Source: Nucisporomicrobium flavum
GTDB lineage: Bacteria; Actinomycetota; Actinomycetes; Mycobacteriales; Micromonosporaceae
DNA length: 64,000 nucleotides
Assembly (NCBI RefSeq): GCF_016464385.1
Contig: NZ_JADMLH010000001.1
Span: 519,431-583,430 of the forward strand
Reading direction: 5' to 3'
A program made the position numbers and the translations under genes. This document shows positions 8,934 to 17,905 of this stretch, piece after piece. Numbering within the stretch: position 1 is the first letter of the stretch; each line of letters begins with the position of its first letter. Under the pieces are notes generated by a model. That model saw only the letters and a list, made by a program, of their open reading frames with translations. It made no database searches and was not told the DNA's origin.

Positions 8934-9998
8934 ATGGATGCCACGCCGGAGCTGCGCGCCGACTCCATCGAGGGCATCGGCGTACGGCTGCGGCGGTACC
9001 GGCCCGCGGACGCGGGCGCCGTCCTGGCCGCCTGCAACGACCCGCTGACCCAGCGGTTCCTGCCCGCGCTGCCGCGGCCGTACACCGAGGCCGACGCGCA
9101 CTGGTGGGTCACCGAGGGCGCCGCGGCGGCGTCCCCCAGCGGCGGGAACTATGCCCTCGCGGACCCGGTGACGGACGAGCTCATCGGGAGCATCGGCCTG
9201 CTGTACGCCCAGGAGAACGTGGGCAGCATCGGCTACTGGATCGCGCCGCAGGCCCGCGGCCGCGGCGTCGCGACGGCGGCGACCCGGGCGCTCACCGAGT
9301 TCGCCTTCACCGCCGGGTACGCCCGCATCGAGCTGCGTACCGAGCTTGAGAACGCGGCCAGCCAGCGGGTGGCGCTCGGGGCCGGGTACACGTGGGAGGG
9401 CGTCGGGCGCGCCGCGGGCGCCGGTCCGGGCGGGCGCCACGACCTGATCGTGTGGGCGCGGGTGGCCGGCGATCCGCCCGGCCCCACGCCACGGCGCCTG
9501 CCTGACCTGCCCGGTGGTGAGCTGACCGACGGGGTGGTGCGCCTGATGCCGATGCGTGCCGCCGACGCCCCGGAGGTCGGGCTGCTGACCTCCGCGCCAC
9601 CGGCCCCGGCGGAGCTCACACGCTACTGCGCCCACGCGGACGCCGAGTGGCTCGCGGACCGGGAGATCCGGCTGACGATCCGGGACGCGGCCACCGGCGC
9701 CTTCGCCGGCAAGGCCGGGCTGACGGTCCAGCATCCGGACACGGCACAGGCGGAGATCGACTACCACCTGACCCCGGACAGGCGAGGACACGGGTACGCG
9801 TCCCGCGCGGTGAAGCTGCTCTGCGGGTGGGCGTTCACGCGTACGGTGCTCGAACGGCTCGTGGCCGGCGTGCCCACGCCCGACCTCGCCGCGCAGCGCG
9901 TGCTGGAACGGTCGGGCTTCGTCCGGGAAGGACAGGAGCGCCGCACCGGCGGGCGCGCGGACGTCTACCGGTACGCCCTGCTCCGGCCCGGCTCCTGA
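8934..9998 (+). CDS. Tandem GNAT acetyltransferase (RimJ/RimL-like)
   Basis: 354 aa with two GNAT domains: residues about 8-180 (IGYWIAPQARGRGVATAATRAL, acetyl-CoA loop) and about 190-350 (YHLTPDRRGHGYASRAVKLL, the second loop). Both resemble RimJ/RimL N-acetyltransferases, which transfer acetyl from acetyl-CoA to amino groups. The acceptor is unknown. ATG at 8934 follows GCAGGATC. It ends 15 bases before the convergent MarR gene. Confidence 0.85.
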   Translation: MDATPELRADSIEGIGVRLRRYRPADAGAVLAACNDPLTQRFLPALPRPYTEADAHWWVTEGAAAASPSGGNYALADPVTDELIGSIGLLYAQENVGSIGYWIAPQARGRGVATAATRALTEFAFTAGYARIELRTELENAASQRVALGAGYTWEGVGRAAGAGPGGRHDLIVWARVAGDPPGPTPRRLPDLPGGELTDGVVRLMPMRAADAPEVGLLTSAPPAPAELTRYCAHADAEWLADREIRLTIRDAATGAFAGKAGLTVQHPDTAQAEIDYHLTPDRRGHGYASRAVKLLCGWAFTRTVLERLVAGVPTPDLAAQRVLERSGFVREGQERRTGGRADVYRYALLRPGS

Positions 9999-10012
9999 GG
10001 CAGGACGTCCCG

Positions 10013-10453
10013 TCAGGAAGCCGGCGCGCCCGCCAGGGACAGCGGCTGCTCCAGGACCTGGCGCAGCAGGCCCGCGAGCCGGTCGAGGTCGTCCTCGCCC
10101 AGCCCGGCGAACGACTGCGTCACCACCGCCAGCACCCGCTCCTCCCCCGCCGCCCGCAGCTGCTCGCCCCGGGGAGTGAGGCGGTGCCGCACCGCCCGGC
10201 CCGGACCGGGCATCCGCTCGATCAGCCCCCGGTCGACCATGCGGGCCGCCAGCGTGCCGAAGGACTGGTCCGTCTGATACGTGAGCTGCGCCAGGTCGTG
10301 CAGTGACGCGTCCGGCTGCCGGTGCAGATGCCGCAGCGTGTCCCACTGCACGAGGGAGACCCCGAGATCCGCGAGCGCCGCGGTGAGGGCTCGGTGGTGC
10401 CGGTGCTGCACGCGCTTGACCAGGATGCCGACCTCTTCGGCGGTGGTTGCCAT
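10013..10453 (-). CDS. MarR-family transcriptional regulator
   Basis: 146 aa winged-helix protein; the DNA-binding core includes SLVQWDTLRHLHRQPDASLHDL and the wing RAVRHRLTPRGEQL. It is divergent from an MFS exporter and a hydrolase, with a perfect 20-bp inverted repeat between them, so it most likely represses that operon and itself until a ligand binds. ATG at 10453 has AAGGTGA 4-5 bases upstream. Ligand unknown; an antibiotic or phenolic compound would be usual for such loci. Confidence 0.9.
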   Translation of the reverse strand: MATTAEEVGILVKRVQHRHHRALTAALADLGVSLVQWDTLRHLHRQPDASLHDLAQLTYQTDQSFGTLAARMVDRGLIERMPGPGRAVRHRLTPRGEQLRAAGEERVLAVVTQSFAGLGEDDLDRLAGLLRQVLEQPLSLAGAPAS

Positions 10454-10491
10454 GCGATCACCTTAAACCAGGTTCCTTATTTCAGGTTGCT

Positions 10492-10511
10492 TATATCAGG
10501 ATGCTGATATA
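10492..10511. promoter_or_regulatory. MarR operator in divergent promoter
   Basis: TATATCAG (10492-10499), spacer GATG, CTGATATA (10504-10511): perfect 8+8 inverted repeat ending 11 bases before the MFS start. That start has no ribosome binding site, so transcription probably begins at or near the ATG and the palindrome overlaps the promoter. Related AT-rich copies (GGTTCCTTAT, GGTTGCTTAT) lie just upstream. Confidence 0.75.
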
Positions 10512-10522
10512 GCGTCGCCGGC

Positions 10523-11929
10523 ATGACAGCGACCGCAGCGACGCCCCGCGCCGGAACCCGTCCGGTTGCGGGCGACCTCCGCACCCTGAGCGTCGCCTGC
10601 GTGGCCATGCTCGTCTCCTACCTGCCCTTCTCCGGGCTCAACGGGATCCTCGGACGCATCGCCGCGCAGACCGGCGCCGCGACCAGCGACCTGCAGTGGC
10701 TCACCTCCGCCTTCACGGTCGCGCTGGCCGCCTCCGTCCTGCCCGCGGGCGTCCTCGCCGGCCGGTACGGTCCGCGGCGGCTCGCCCGCGCCGGGATCGC
10801 GCTGACCGCAGCGGGCGCCGCCGCGGGCTGGGCGGTCAGCCTGCCCGGCACGCTGACCGGCGTCCGGCTGCTGTGGCTCACCCAGGCGGTGTGCGGCGTG
10901 GGCGCCGGCGTGGTGATGTCGTCGACGCTGGCCCTCATCTCCGCGACCGCCGCCGACGGCTACGCCCGGGCCCGCCGGATCAGCTGGTGGTCCGGCGCGC
11001 TGGTCACCGGCCTCGGCGCCGGGCCGTTCCTGGCCGGGCCGATCACTGACGCCACCGCCTCGGCGTGGTTCCTCGGCGTGGTCGCCGTCCTCGCCGCCGG
11101 GGCGACGGCCACCCTGCGGCTCGCCGCCACGGTGCCAGGTGCGGCCACCGCCCGGGCGGACGTGGCCGGGCAGGTCTGCGCCACCGTCGCCGTCGTCGGG
11201 CTGATCGCCGCGGTCATCGAGGGCGGCTCGGCCGGCTGGACCAGCCCGGCCTGCCTGATCGGCGCCGCCGCAGCGGCCGCCGGAGCCGCCGCCTTCGCCG
11301 TCGTCGAGCGGCACGCCGAGGCGCCGCTGCTGGACCCGCGGCTGTTCCGCTCGGGTGGCTTCGTGGGCGCCGGCCTGGCCGCGATGACCGTCCTGTTCGC
11401 CCTGGTCGGCCTGGTCTTCGCGCTGAGCCTGGCGCTGTCCGCGGCGCACGTCGGCACGCTCGGCATCGCGCTACGGCTGGGTGTCATGTTCGCCGCCAAC
11501 GTCGCGGGCAGCCTGGCCGCCGCCCGGCTGCAGCACCGTTTCGGGGCCGGCTCGGTCCTGGTCGGCGGCCTGGTCGTCCTCGCAGCCGGCGCGGCGAGCC
11601 TCGCCACCCTGGGCGCCGCCACCGGCCTCGGTCAGCTGACCTGGCGGCTGCTCCTGCTGGGCGCCGGCAGCGGTGTCGCCATGGCCACGAGCTCCGCGGT
11701 GGCCGTCCAGGCCGTGCCCGCGCCGCAGGCGGCGATCGCCGGCGCGGCCAACAACGCCCTGCGCCAGACCGGCGCCGCGCTCGGCCCGGCGGTCATCGGC
11801 GCGGTCATCGCCGCCCGGGCCGGCGGCGGCCCGGCCGCCGCCGGGATGCCCGCGGCCGCCATCGCGGTCGCCGCCCTGCTCGTCCTCGTCACGCTCGCCA
11901 CGGCCGCGCTGCTCGCCGGCCGCCGCTGA
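10523..11929 (+). CDS. MFS drug-efflux-type transporter
   Basis: 468 aa integral membrane protein with about 14 hydrophobic segments, as in the DHA2 drug:proton antiporters. The motif-A-like loop GVLAGRYGPRRLARAG follows helix 2, and an antiporter-type motif C (GVGAGVVMSSTLALI) follows. It should export a small molecule using the proton gradient. Probably leaderless: no ribosome binding site precedes the ATG. A hydrolase gene follows after 53 bases on the same strand, so the pair may act on the same compound. Confidence 0.88.
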   Translation: MTATAATPRAGTRPVAGDLRTLSVACVAMLVSYLPFSGLNGILGRIAAQTGAATSDLQWLTSAFTVALAASVLPAGVLAGRYGPRRLARAGIALTAAGAAAGWAVSLPGTLTGVRLLWLTQAVCGVGAGVVMSSTLALISATAADGYARARRISWWSGALVTGLGAGPFLAGPITDATASAWFLGVVAVLAAGATATLRLAATVPGAATARADVAGQVCATVAVVGLIAAVIEGGSAGWTSPACLIGAAAAAAGAAAFAVVERHAEAPLLDPRLFRSGGFVGAGLAAMTVLFALVGLVFALSLALSAAHVGTLGIALRLGVMFAANVAGSLAAARLQHRFGAGSVLVGGLVVLAAGAASLATLGAATGLGQLTWRLLLLGAGSGVAMATSSAVAVQAVPAPQAAIAGAANNALRQTGAALGPAVIGAVIAARAGGGPAAAGMPAAAIAVAALLVLVTLATAALLAGRR

Positions 11930-11982
11930 CCTGCCGGCGCGCTGCCGCGCACCGGAATTCACCCCTTCCGCAAGGAGCAAAG

Positions 11983-12747
11983 ATGTCCGTCACCCTGCAC
12001 GAGTCCGGCTCCGGCCACCCGTTCCTGCTGCTGCACGGCGGCGCCGGCCCGATGTCGGTCGCCGGCTTCGCCGACCGCCTCGCCGCCGCCCGGCCCGCCC
12101 GCGTTCTGGTGCCCACCCACCCCGGCTTCAACGGCACGCCGCGCCCCGACGACCTGACCGACGTCCCCGGCCTGGCCCGGCTCTACGCCGGCCTGCTCGA
12201 GGAGCGCGGCCTCACCGACGTCACGGTCGTGGGCAACTCGATCGGCGGCTGGATCGCCGCCGAGATGGCCGTGCTGGCGAGCCCGCGGGTCAGCAGCGTC
12301 ATCATCGTCAACGGGGTGGGCCTCGAGGTGCCCGGACACCCGGTGGCCGACTTCTTCTCGCTGTCCATGGACCAGCTGGCCGACCTGTCGTACCACGAGC
12401 CGGACAAGTTCCGGACGGACCCGGCGAGCCTCTCCGAGGCCCAGAAGGCGCTCATGGCGGGCAACCGGCCGGCCATCGCCCAGTACGCGGGCAGCACCAT
12501 GACCGACCCGACCCTGGCCGGCCGGCTCGCCGAGGTCACCGTGCCCGTGCTCGTGCTGTGGGGGCAGAGCGACCGCATCGTCGACCCGGCGTACGGGCGC
12601 GCGTACGCGGCGGCCATCCCCACCGCCACCTACCAGCCGCTGGAGAACACCGGGCACCTGCCGCAGATCGAGACCCCGGAGCAGACGCTGACCGCCTTCT
12701 GGGACTTCGCCGCCAAGCACGCCACGGGCGGTCCCGCCGGCGAATGA
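11983..12747 (+). CDS. Alpha/beta-fold hydrolase
   Basis: 254 aa cytoplasmic hydrolase. Oxyanion region LLLHGGAGPMS, nucleophile GNSIGGW (Ser near residue 86), Asp in LWGQSDRIVD and His in ENTGHLPQIE make a full triad. ATG at 11983 has AAGGAG 7 bases upstream. Its position behind the MarR-controlled exporter suggests it hydrolyses the exported or inducing compound, perhaps an ester. The substrate is unknown. Confidence 0.88.
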   Translation: MSVTLHESGSGHPFLLLHGGAGPMSVAGFADRLAAARPARVLVPTHPGFNGTPRPDDLTDVPGLARLYAGLLEERGLTDVTVVGNSIGGWIAAEMAVLASPRVSSVIIVNGVGLEVPGHPVADFFSLSMDQLADLSYHEPDKFRTDPASLSEAQKALMAGNRPAIAQYAGSTMTDPTLAGRLAEVTVPVLVLWGQSDRIVDPAYGRAYAAAIPTATYQPLENTGHLPQIETPEQTLTAFWDFAAKHATGGPAGE

Positions 12748-12811
12748 CCGGACCTGGGGCGGGCGGCGCCCCGTGCGGGCTGGACACTGGGGGGATGGGA
12801 CGGGGGCGGCG

Positions 12812-14152
12812 GTGAGGCGCGAGCCGGTCATCGCCCATGTCGACCTGGACGCGATGTTCGCCGCGGTCGAGCAGCGGGACAAGGTGTCGCTGCGCGGCCG
12901 GCCGGTGATCGTCGGCGGCACGGCCGGCCGCGGCGTCGTCGCCACCGCGTCCTACGAGGCCCGCCGGTACGGCGCCCGTTCCGCGATGCCGACCGCTGAG
13001 GCCCGGCGCCGGTGCCCGCCCGGCACGGCGTTCCTCGCACCGCGCTTCGCCGCGTACCGCCGGACCAGCGAGGTCGTCATGGCCCTGCTGGACGACGTGT
13101 CACCGCTGGTGGAACAGGTCTCGATCGACGAGGCGTACCTGGATCTCGGCGCCGGCGGCCACGACCTTTCCGTGCCCGGCGTCACCGCGCTGGCGGACCG
13201 GCTGAAGGCCACGATCGCGGCGGCCACCGGCGGGGTGACCGCCTCGATCGGGGTCGGCACGTCCAAGCTGGTCGCCAAGATCGGCTCGGACCTGCGCAAA
13301 CCCGACGGGCTGACGGTGGTCGCCCCCGGCGACGAGCAGGCGGTGCTGCACCCGCTGCCGGTGACCCGGCTGCCCGGCGTCGGCCCGGCCACCGACGAGC
13401 GGCTGCGCCGGTCGGGCGTACGGACGATCGGCGACCTCGCGCGTGTGCCGCTGCCGGACCTGCTGGACTGGTTCGGCCAGGCCCACGGCGCCGGCCTGTA
13501 CCGGCTGGCCCGCGCCGACGACGAGCGCCCGGTCATCAGCGAGCACGAGGCGAAGTCACTGTCGGCCGAGGAGACCTTCGACGTCGACCTCACCGACCGC
13601 GGCCGCCTCGGGACCGAGATCGATCAGCTCGCCGGCCGGGTCGGCGCCCGGCTGCGCGCCGCGGGCCTGTCCGCCCGGACGGTCACCGTGAAGATCCGCC
13701 ACTACGACTTCACCACGATCACCCGGTCGCTCACCCGCACCCAGCCCACCGACGACCCGCGGCTCGTCGCCCAGCTCGCGCACCGGCTGCTCGCCGAGGT
13801 GGACACGTCGGCCGGCGTACGCCTGCTCGGTGTCGGGGTCACCACGCTGGCCGATTTCGTGCAGGACGACCTGTTCACCACGGCGACCCCGGACGACGCG
13901 GACCCGCGGTCACCGGAGCGGCCGGACGCCGCCGCGGATCCGCCGCCGGCAACCCCGGTCACCACGTGGCGGCCCGGTCAGGACGTGCGGCACGACGCGT
14001 ACGGGCCCGGCTGGGTCTGGGGCAGCGGCCTCGGCCGGGTCAGCGTCCGGTTCGAGGGACCGGGTACGCCCCCCGGGCCGGTACGCACCTTCGCCACCGA
14101 CGACCCGGCGCTGCATCCGGCCGATCCTCCGGACTGGACCGTCGCCTCCTGA
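12812..14152 (+). CDS. dinB: DNA polymerase IV (Y-family translesion polymerase)
   Basis: Error-prone polymerase that copies past damaged bases. Palm motifs HVDLDAMFAAVEQRD and SIDEAYLDL carry the metal-binding Asp/Glu residues. The steric and nucleotide contacts ASYEARRYGARSAMPTAEA are present, the helix-hairpin-helix LPGVGPATDERLRR lies near residue 185, and the little-finger domain follows. After it comes a C-terminal extension of about 60 residues (YGPGWVWGSGLGRVSVRFEG) common in actinobacterial DinB. 446 aa from the GTG at 12812; a longer form from 12773 is possible. No beta-clamp motif was confidently recognised. Confidence 0.92.
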   Translation: MRREPVIAHVDLDAMFAAVEQRDKVSLRGRPVIVGGTAGRGVVATASYEARRYGARSAMPTAEARRRCPPGTAFLAPRFAAYRRTSEVVMALLDDVSPLVEQVSIDEAYLDLGAGGHDLSVPGVTALADRLKATIAAATGGVTASIGVGTSKLVAKIGSDLRKPDGLTVVAPGDEQAVLHPLPVTRLPGVGPATDERLRRSGVRTIGDLARVPLPDLLDWFGQAHGAGLYRLARADDERPVISEHEAKSLSAEETFDVDLTDRGRLGTEIDQLAGRVGARLRAAGLSARTVTVKIRHYDFTTITRSLTRTQPTDDPRLVAQLAHRLLAEVDTSAGVRLLGVGVTTLADFVQDDLFTTATPDDADPRSPERPDAAADPPPATPVTTWRPGQDVRHDAYGPGWVWGSGLGRVSVRFEGPGTPPGPVRTFATDDPALHPADPPDWTVAS

Positions 14153-14293
14153 CGTCGCGGCCCGTGAGGAGCCGACCGCGCCGCGTGGAGCCGAACCGCC
14201 CCTACGCGACATTCCCGCCACCTGCGCAGATGGGGCCGGTCGGCCCTTGTGGCGGCGGCGACTCTCGGGTGTTTCCCCCAGGCCCTGGTCGGG

Positions 14294-14299
14294 TAGGAT
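14294..14299 (+). promoter_or_regulatory. Candidate -10 element (TAGGAT) for the kinase gene
   Basis: TAGGAT is a good actinobacterial housekeeping -10 and lies about 60 bases upstream of the kinase ATG. A convincing -35 was not seen. The rest of the 205-base dinB-kinase gap shows nothing else. Confidence 0.35.
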
Positions 14300-14357
14300 C
14301 TGCGGCACTCACAGCTTGATCACAGGCCGGTGCGAACGACGGCGGGGAGGGGTCTCG

Positions 14358-15803
14358 ATGCGATCACTCGCCGGTCGGTACCGGGTCGAGGAGGCGGTCG
14401 GGCGCGGCGGCAGCGCTGTCGTGCACAGCGGCTGGGACCGCACGCTCAAGCGGCGCGTCGCCATCAAGCTGTTCTCGGCGTACCGGCCGGACAGCACCGC
14501 GCCCTCGATCGACGTGCTGCGCGAGGCACAGACCGCGGCGGCGCTCAACCACCCGAACGTGGCCCGGGTGTACGACTACGGCGAGGCGACCGAGGGCAGT
14601 CAGCGGGTGCCCTACCTGGTGATGGAGTTCCTCGAGGGCGACACCCTCGCCGACCGGCTGGCCACGACCGGCGCGCTCGACTGGCGCGAGGCGGCGGCGA
14701 TCTGCGCGGACACCGCCGCCGCGCTGGCCGCCGCCCACGAGCGCAACCTCGTGCACCGCGACGTGAAGCCGCGCAACGTCATGCTCACCCCGGGCGGGGT
14801 GAAGGTCCTCGACTTCGGGATCGCCGCCGTCTCCGGGCAGAACAGCTTCGACACCCACGGGCGGCTCTGGGGCACCCCGGCGAACCTCGCGCCCGAGCAG
14901 CTCCGCGGCGAGCCCACGTTCCCCGCCGCGGACGTGTACGCGCTCGCCCTGGTGCTGTTCGAGTGCCTCACCGGCGCCCGCGCCTGGCCGGGCACCAGCG
15001 TCGGCGAGGTCCTCGCCGCCCGCCACGAGCGCCGCACCCCGCGCCTGCCGCACGTCGCCGGGCTCCCCCGCGAGATCACCCGGCTGTACGAGGCCTGCAT
15101 CGCCGACGACCCGGCCCGGCGCCCGACGGCCGCGCAGGTCGCCGAGGGCCTGCGGCGGGCCTCCGGCACGGCACCGGCCGTCCGGCCCGCGGCCCTGCTC
15201 ACCCGCAGCGTCCCGGCGCTCACCCGCACCGTCCCGGCCGCCCAGCGCACCCGGTCCCGCCGTCGCGCCGCCGTCACCGCCTCGGCCGCCGTCGCCGCCG
15301 CGGTCATCAGCATCCTCGGGCTGCAGGTGGCCAACGGCTATTCGACGCTGCGCGGCCGTCAGGCCGAGGCCGCCGTCGAGCGCGCGCCCGGCGCCGGCAT
15401 CCCGGCGCGCACGCCGCAGCCGATGACCACGCCGCGGGTCACCTCGGCCGCGCCGGTGCTGGTGGCGCCCCTCGAGCGCGACCAGCCGGTCCGCGCGACC
15501 ACCGACACCGCCACCGGCACCCAGGTGCGCGACGACACCCGGCCGCACCGGCCCGTCCGGACCACTCCCCCGGCACCGCCGACCAGCGCCCCGGCCACGC
15601 CGACCAGACCGCCGACGACGCCGCCGCACACCCCGAGCAATCCGCCGCCGACCTCGTCGCAGCCCGACCCGGAGCCGTCGCAGACGCCGCCGCACACCAC
15701 GCCCCCGCCGGAGTCCACGGAGACGCCGCCGACCCCGGACCCCACGGATCCGCCGGCCACCACGGCGCCCGCGGAGGACGTCGTGCTCGCCGAGGCGAGC
15801 TGA
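14358..15803 (+). CDS. Transmembrane Ser/Thr protein kinase (PknB-like)
   Basis: 481 aa. Kinase domain about 1-275: glycine loop GRGGSAVV, catalytic Lys in VAIKLF, HRDVKPRNVML catalytic loop, DFG, and LAPEQ for the APE motif. One membrane helix follows near residues 300-325. The extracellular tail of about 150 residues is almost entirely Pro/Thr/Ala with no PASTA or other sensor domain. ATG at 14358 follows GGGGAGGGG. It should phosphorylate cytoplasmic proteins in response to something sensed at the wall (inference). Confidence 0.92.
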   Translation: MRSLAGRYRVEEAVGRGGSAVVHSGWDRTLKRRVAIKLFSAYRPDSTAPSIDVLREAQTAAALNHPNVARVYDYGEATEGSQRVPYLVMEFLEGDTLADRLATTGALDWREAAAICADTAAALAAAHERNLVHRDVKPRNVMLTPGGVKVLDFGIAAVSGQNSFDTHGRLWGTPANLAPEQLRGEPTFPAADVYALALVLFECLTGARAWPGTSVGEVLAARHERRTPRLPHVAGLPREITRLYEACIADDPARRPTAAQVAEGLRRASGTAPAVRPAALLTRSVPALTRTVPAAQRTRSRRRAAVTASAAVAAAVISILGLQVANGYSTLRGRQAEAAVERAPGAGIPARTPQPMTTPRVTSAAPVLVAPLERDQPVRATTDTATGTQVRDDTRPHRPVRTTPPAPPTSAPATPTRPPTTPPHTPSNPPPTSSQPDPEPSQTPPHTTPPPESTETPPTPDPTDPPATTAPAEDVVLAEAS

Positions 15804-15829
15804 CGGTTTCGGGCGCCGGTCCGGTCAGC
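15799..15829. terminator. Probable bidirectional terminator between kinase and oxidase
   Basis: GCTGAC (15799-15804) and GTCAGC (15824-15829) pair around a GC-rich loop and overlap both stop codons of the convergent genes. Confidence 0.4.
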
Positions 15830-17387
15830 CGCTCGCGGCCCGGGTGGTGAAGACGCTCATCATCGCCATGTCCTCGTGTTCGAGGTTGTGGCAGTGCAGC
15901 ACGTACCGGCCCGGGTAGTCGGCGAACGACACCGCGATGGTCGCCTGCTCGGCCGGGCGCAGGTCGATGGTGTCGCGGGGGCCGTGGTCGTACGGCCCCG
16001 GCCCGCCGATGCCCCGGGACAGCACCCGGAAGTGGCCGAGGTGCAGGTGCACCGGGTGATGGAAGTCCGAGACGAGCCGCCAGACCTCGGTGTCGCCCAG
16101 CAGCGGGTCGGCAATGCTGTGCGCGGGGTCGAACGGGGTGCCGTTGACCGTCCAGCCCGGCATTCCCCGTACGGTGTCGTGCCGGAAGCGCAGCGTGCGC
16201 ACCACCGCCGCCGCACCGGGCGCTGCGACGGGGTCCCCGGACAGCCGGTCGGGAATGCGGCTGGGATCCGGCGCCGCGCCGCTCACCCGGAACCGCATCA
16301 CCACGCCGGTCGTCCGGTCGCCGAACTGGTTGCGCAGCGTGACCTCGCGGCCGGGGCCGTACCGGGCGAAGTCGACGACGACGTCGCAGCGCTGCCCGGG
16401 CGCGAGCTCGACCGCGTCGTGCCCGATCGGCTCGGGGAGCAGGCCGCCGTCGGTGCCGACCTGGATCAGCGCGGGGCCGCCGCGCGGCGCGGGGTCCAGT
16501 GAAAGACGGTAGCGCCGGGCGTTCGAGGCGTTGAGCAGCCGGAGCCGGTGGCGGACAGCCGGCACCTCGGCGAGCGGCCACGGTACGCCGTTGACGAGCA
16601 GCACATCGCCGAGGACCCCGGCACCGTACGGCGCGGCGACGCCCGGGGTGTGCAGCAGCTCCGGGTCCAGGCTCGGATAGCGCAGGCTCCCGTCCGCGGC
16701 GAACGCCCGGTCCGCGATCATCACCGGCAGGTCGCGGTCGCCGGCGGGCAGGCCGAGCCGGTCCTCCGCGGGGTCATGGACGAGGTGGAAGCCGGCGAGC
16801 CCGCGCCACACGGCCGGCCCGGTGAAGTCCATCCGGTGGTCGTGGTACCAGAGCGTCGCCGCGGGCTGGCGTACCGGATATCGGTAGGTCCGGGTGCCGT
16901 AGGCCGGCGTGCCCGCGTGCTGGTGGTCGTGCGGCCGCGCGGGCGCGCCGGCCGGGTGGAGCAGGTCGGTCGGGAAGCCGTCGTGGTCCGCCGGTGTGTG
17001 GCCGCCGTGCAGGTGCACCACGACCGGTACGGGCAGCTCGTTGCGGTGCGTCACGGTGGTCGGCCGGCCGCGGGTGGACACGATCGTCGGGCCGGGGAAG
17101 ATGCCGTTGTAGCCCCAGATCGGCGTACGCACCCCGGGAAGGATCTCCGCCGTCGCGGCCCGTTGGACGATCTCGTAGTGGTCGCCGGCCGCGTCGCGCC
17201 GGGTGGGTGCCAGCACCGGCGGCACCCGGAACGGCAGGGTGAACGGCCGCGGCAGCGGCATGAGGCTGGGCAGCAGCGCGCCGGTCGAGGTGCTGCCGGA
17301 CAGGCCGGAGAGCAGCGGGACGCCGACCGCCGCGGAGGCTCCGGCGCCACCGAGCAGCGTCAGCAGCGTACGGCGGCTGACCCTCAT
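15825..17387 (-). CDS. Tat-exported multicopper oxidase (laccase/CotA-like)
   Basis: 520 aa. A twin-arginine signal (SRRTLLTLLGGAGAS) predicts folded export. All four copper motifs are present: HLHGGHT, WYHDH, HPVHLHLGH and HCHNLEHEDMAMM, supplying type 1 and trinuclear ligands. It oxidises phenols or metal ions with O2 reduction to water. The layout matches CotA/bilirubin-oxidase-type three-domain enzymes. ATG at 17387; its start overlaps the stop of the 4-helix membrane gene by 4 bases (ATGA), so the two are co-translated. It is likely controlled by the divergent MarR via the palindrome at 17845. Confidence 0.93.
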   Translation of the reverse strand: MRVSRRTLLTLLGGAGASAAVGVPLLSGLSGSTSTGALLPSLMPLPRPFTLPFRVPPVLAPTRRDAAGDHYEIVQRAATAEILPGVRTPIWGYNGIFPGPTIVSTRGRPTTVTHRNELPVPVVVHLHGGHTPADHDGFPTDLLHPAGAPARPHDHQHAGTPAYGTRTYRYPVRQPAATLWYHDHRMDFTGPAVWRGLAGFHLVHDPAEDRLGLPAGDRDLPVMIADRAFAADGSLRYPSLDPELLHTPGVAAPYGAGVLGDVLLVNGVPWPLAEVPAVRHRLRLLNASNARRYRLSLDPAPRGGPALIQVGTDGGLLPEPIGHDAVELAPGQRCDVVVDFARYGPGREVTLRNQFGDRTTGVVMRFRVSGAAPDPSRIPDRLSGDPVAAPGAAAVVRTLRFRHDTVRGMPGWTVNGTPFDPAHSIADPLLGDTEVWRLVSDFHHPVHLHLGHFRVLSRGIGGPGPYDHGPRDTIDLRPAEQATIAVSFADYPGRYVLHCHNLEHEDMAMMSVFTTRAASG

Positions 17388-17830
17388 CGCGCCGCCCCGG
17401 CCGCGGTCTCGGTCTCGGTCCCCGTCTCAGCCTCAGCCTCGGTCTCCTCAGCCGGCCGGTACCGCCAGGACCAGGCCGCCAGCCACACCGCCAACGAGAT
17501 GATCACGACGCCGAGCGGAACGTGCACCGCGAGGGCACGCCCGAACCCGGCGACGATCTGCACCGCGATCAGCCCGAACAGGCCGAGGCACGCGCCCAGC
17601 GGCCACAGCGGCCCGCGGGCCCGGCCGGCACCGGAGCACCGCAGCGGGACGGCGCACGCGGCGGCGACGAGCACCGCGATCCCCGAGTACGTGGCGTTCT
17701 CGCGATGGGTGTGCAGGGCCGTGAAGGAGCCGGCGAGGAACTGGCCGGCGAACACGGCCTGGTCGAGCAGCAGGAGGGCGGCGACGCCGGTGCTGAGACG
17801 GAACGGCCAATGGGCCCGGGAGGGGGTCAT
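17384..17830 (-). CDS. Four-helix membrane protein, oxidase partner
   Basis: 148 aa with four hydrophobic helices (about 13-33, 45-62, 72-92, 98-117) and an acidic Glu/Thr repeat tail. The His in the first loop (TALHTHREN) and in helix 4 (LAVHVPLG) could bind heme or copper, but this is inference. Family not recognised beyond small DoxX/cytochrome-like membrane proteins. First gene of the operon with the multicopper oxidase and directly downstream of the palindromic operator. Confidence 0.75.
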   Translation of the reverse strand: MTPSRAHWPFRLSTGVAALLLLDQAVFAGQFLAGSFTALHTHRENATYSGIAVLVAAACAVPLRCSGAGRARGPLWPLGACLGLFGLIAVQIVAGFGRALAVHVPLGVVIISLAVWLAAWSWRYRPAEETEAEAETGTETETAAGAAR

Positions 17831-17844
17831 GGATGGACCCTAGC

Positions 17845-17870
17845 AAGAAGTTCTCAGATGAGAAATTCTT
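17845..17870. promoter_or_regulatory. MarR/OhrR-like operator
   Basis: AAGAAGTTCTCA (17845-17856), GA, TGAGAAATTCTT (17859-17870): a 12+12 inverted repeat with one mismatch, sitting 15 bases before the membrane-protein start and 36 before the divergent MarR start. The core TTCTCAGATGAGAA is perfect and very AT-rich for this genome. Confidence 0.75.
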
Positions 17871-17905
17871 AGGTGTCACCTTCTCGTGATCGGTAAGCTG
17901 ATCCC

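Noticed and set aside
6915..10346. A 1143-codon minus-strand open frame
   Set aside because: Antisense to three well-supported plus-strand genes and of low complexity.
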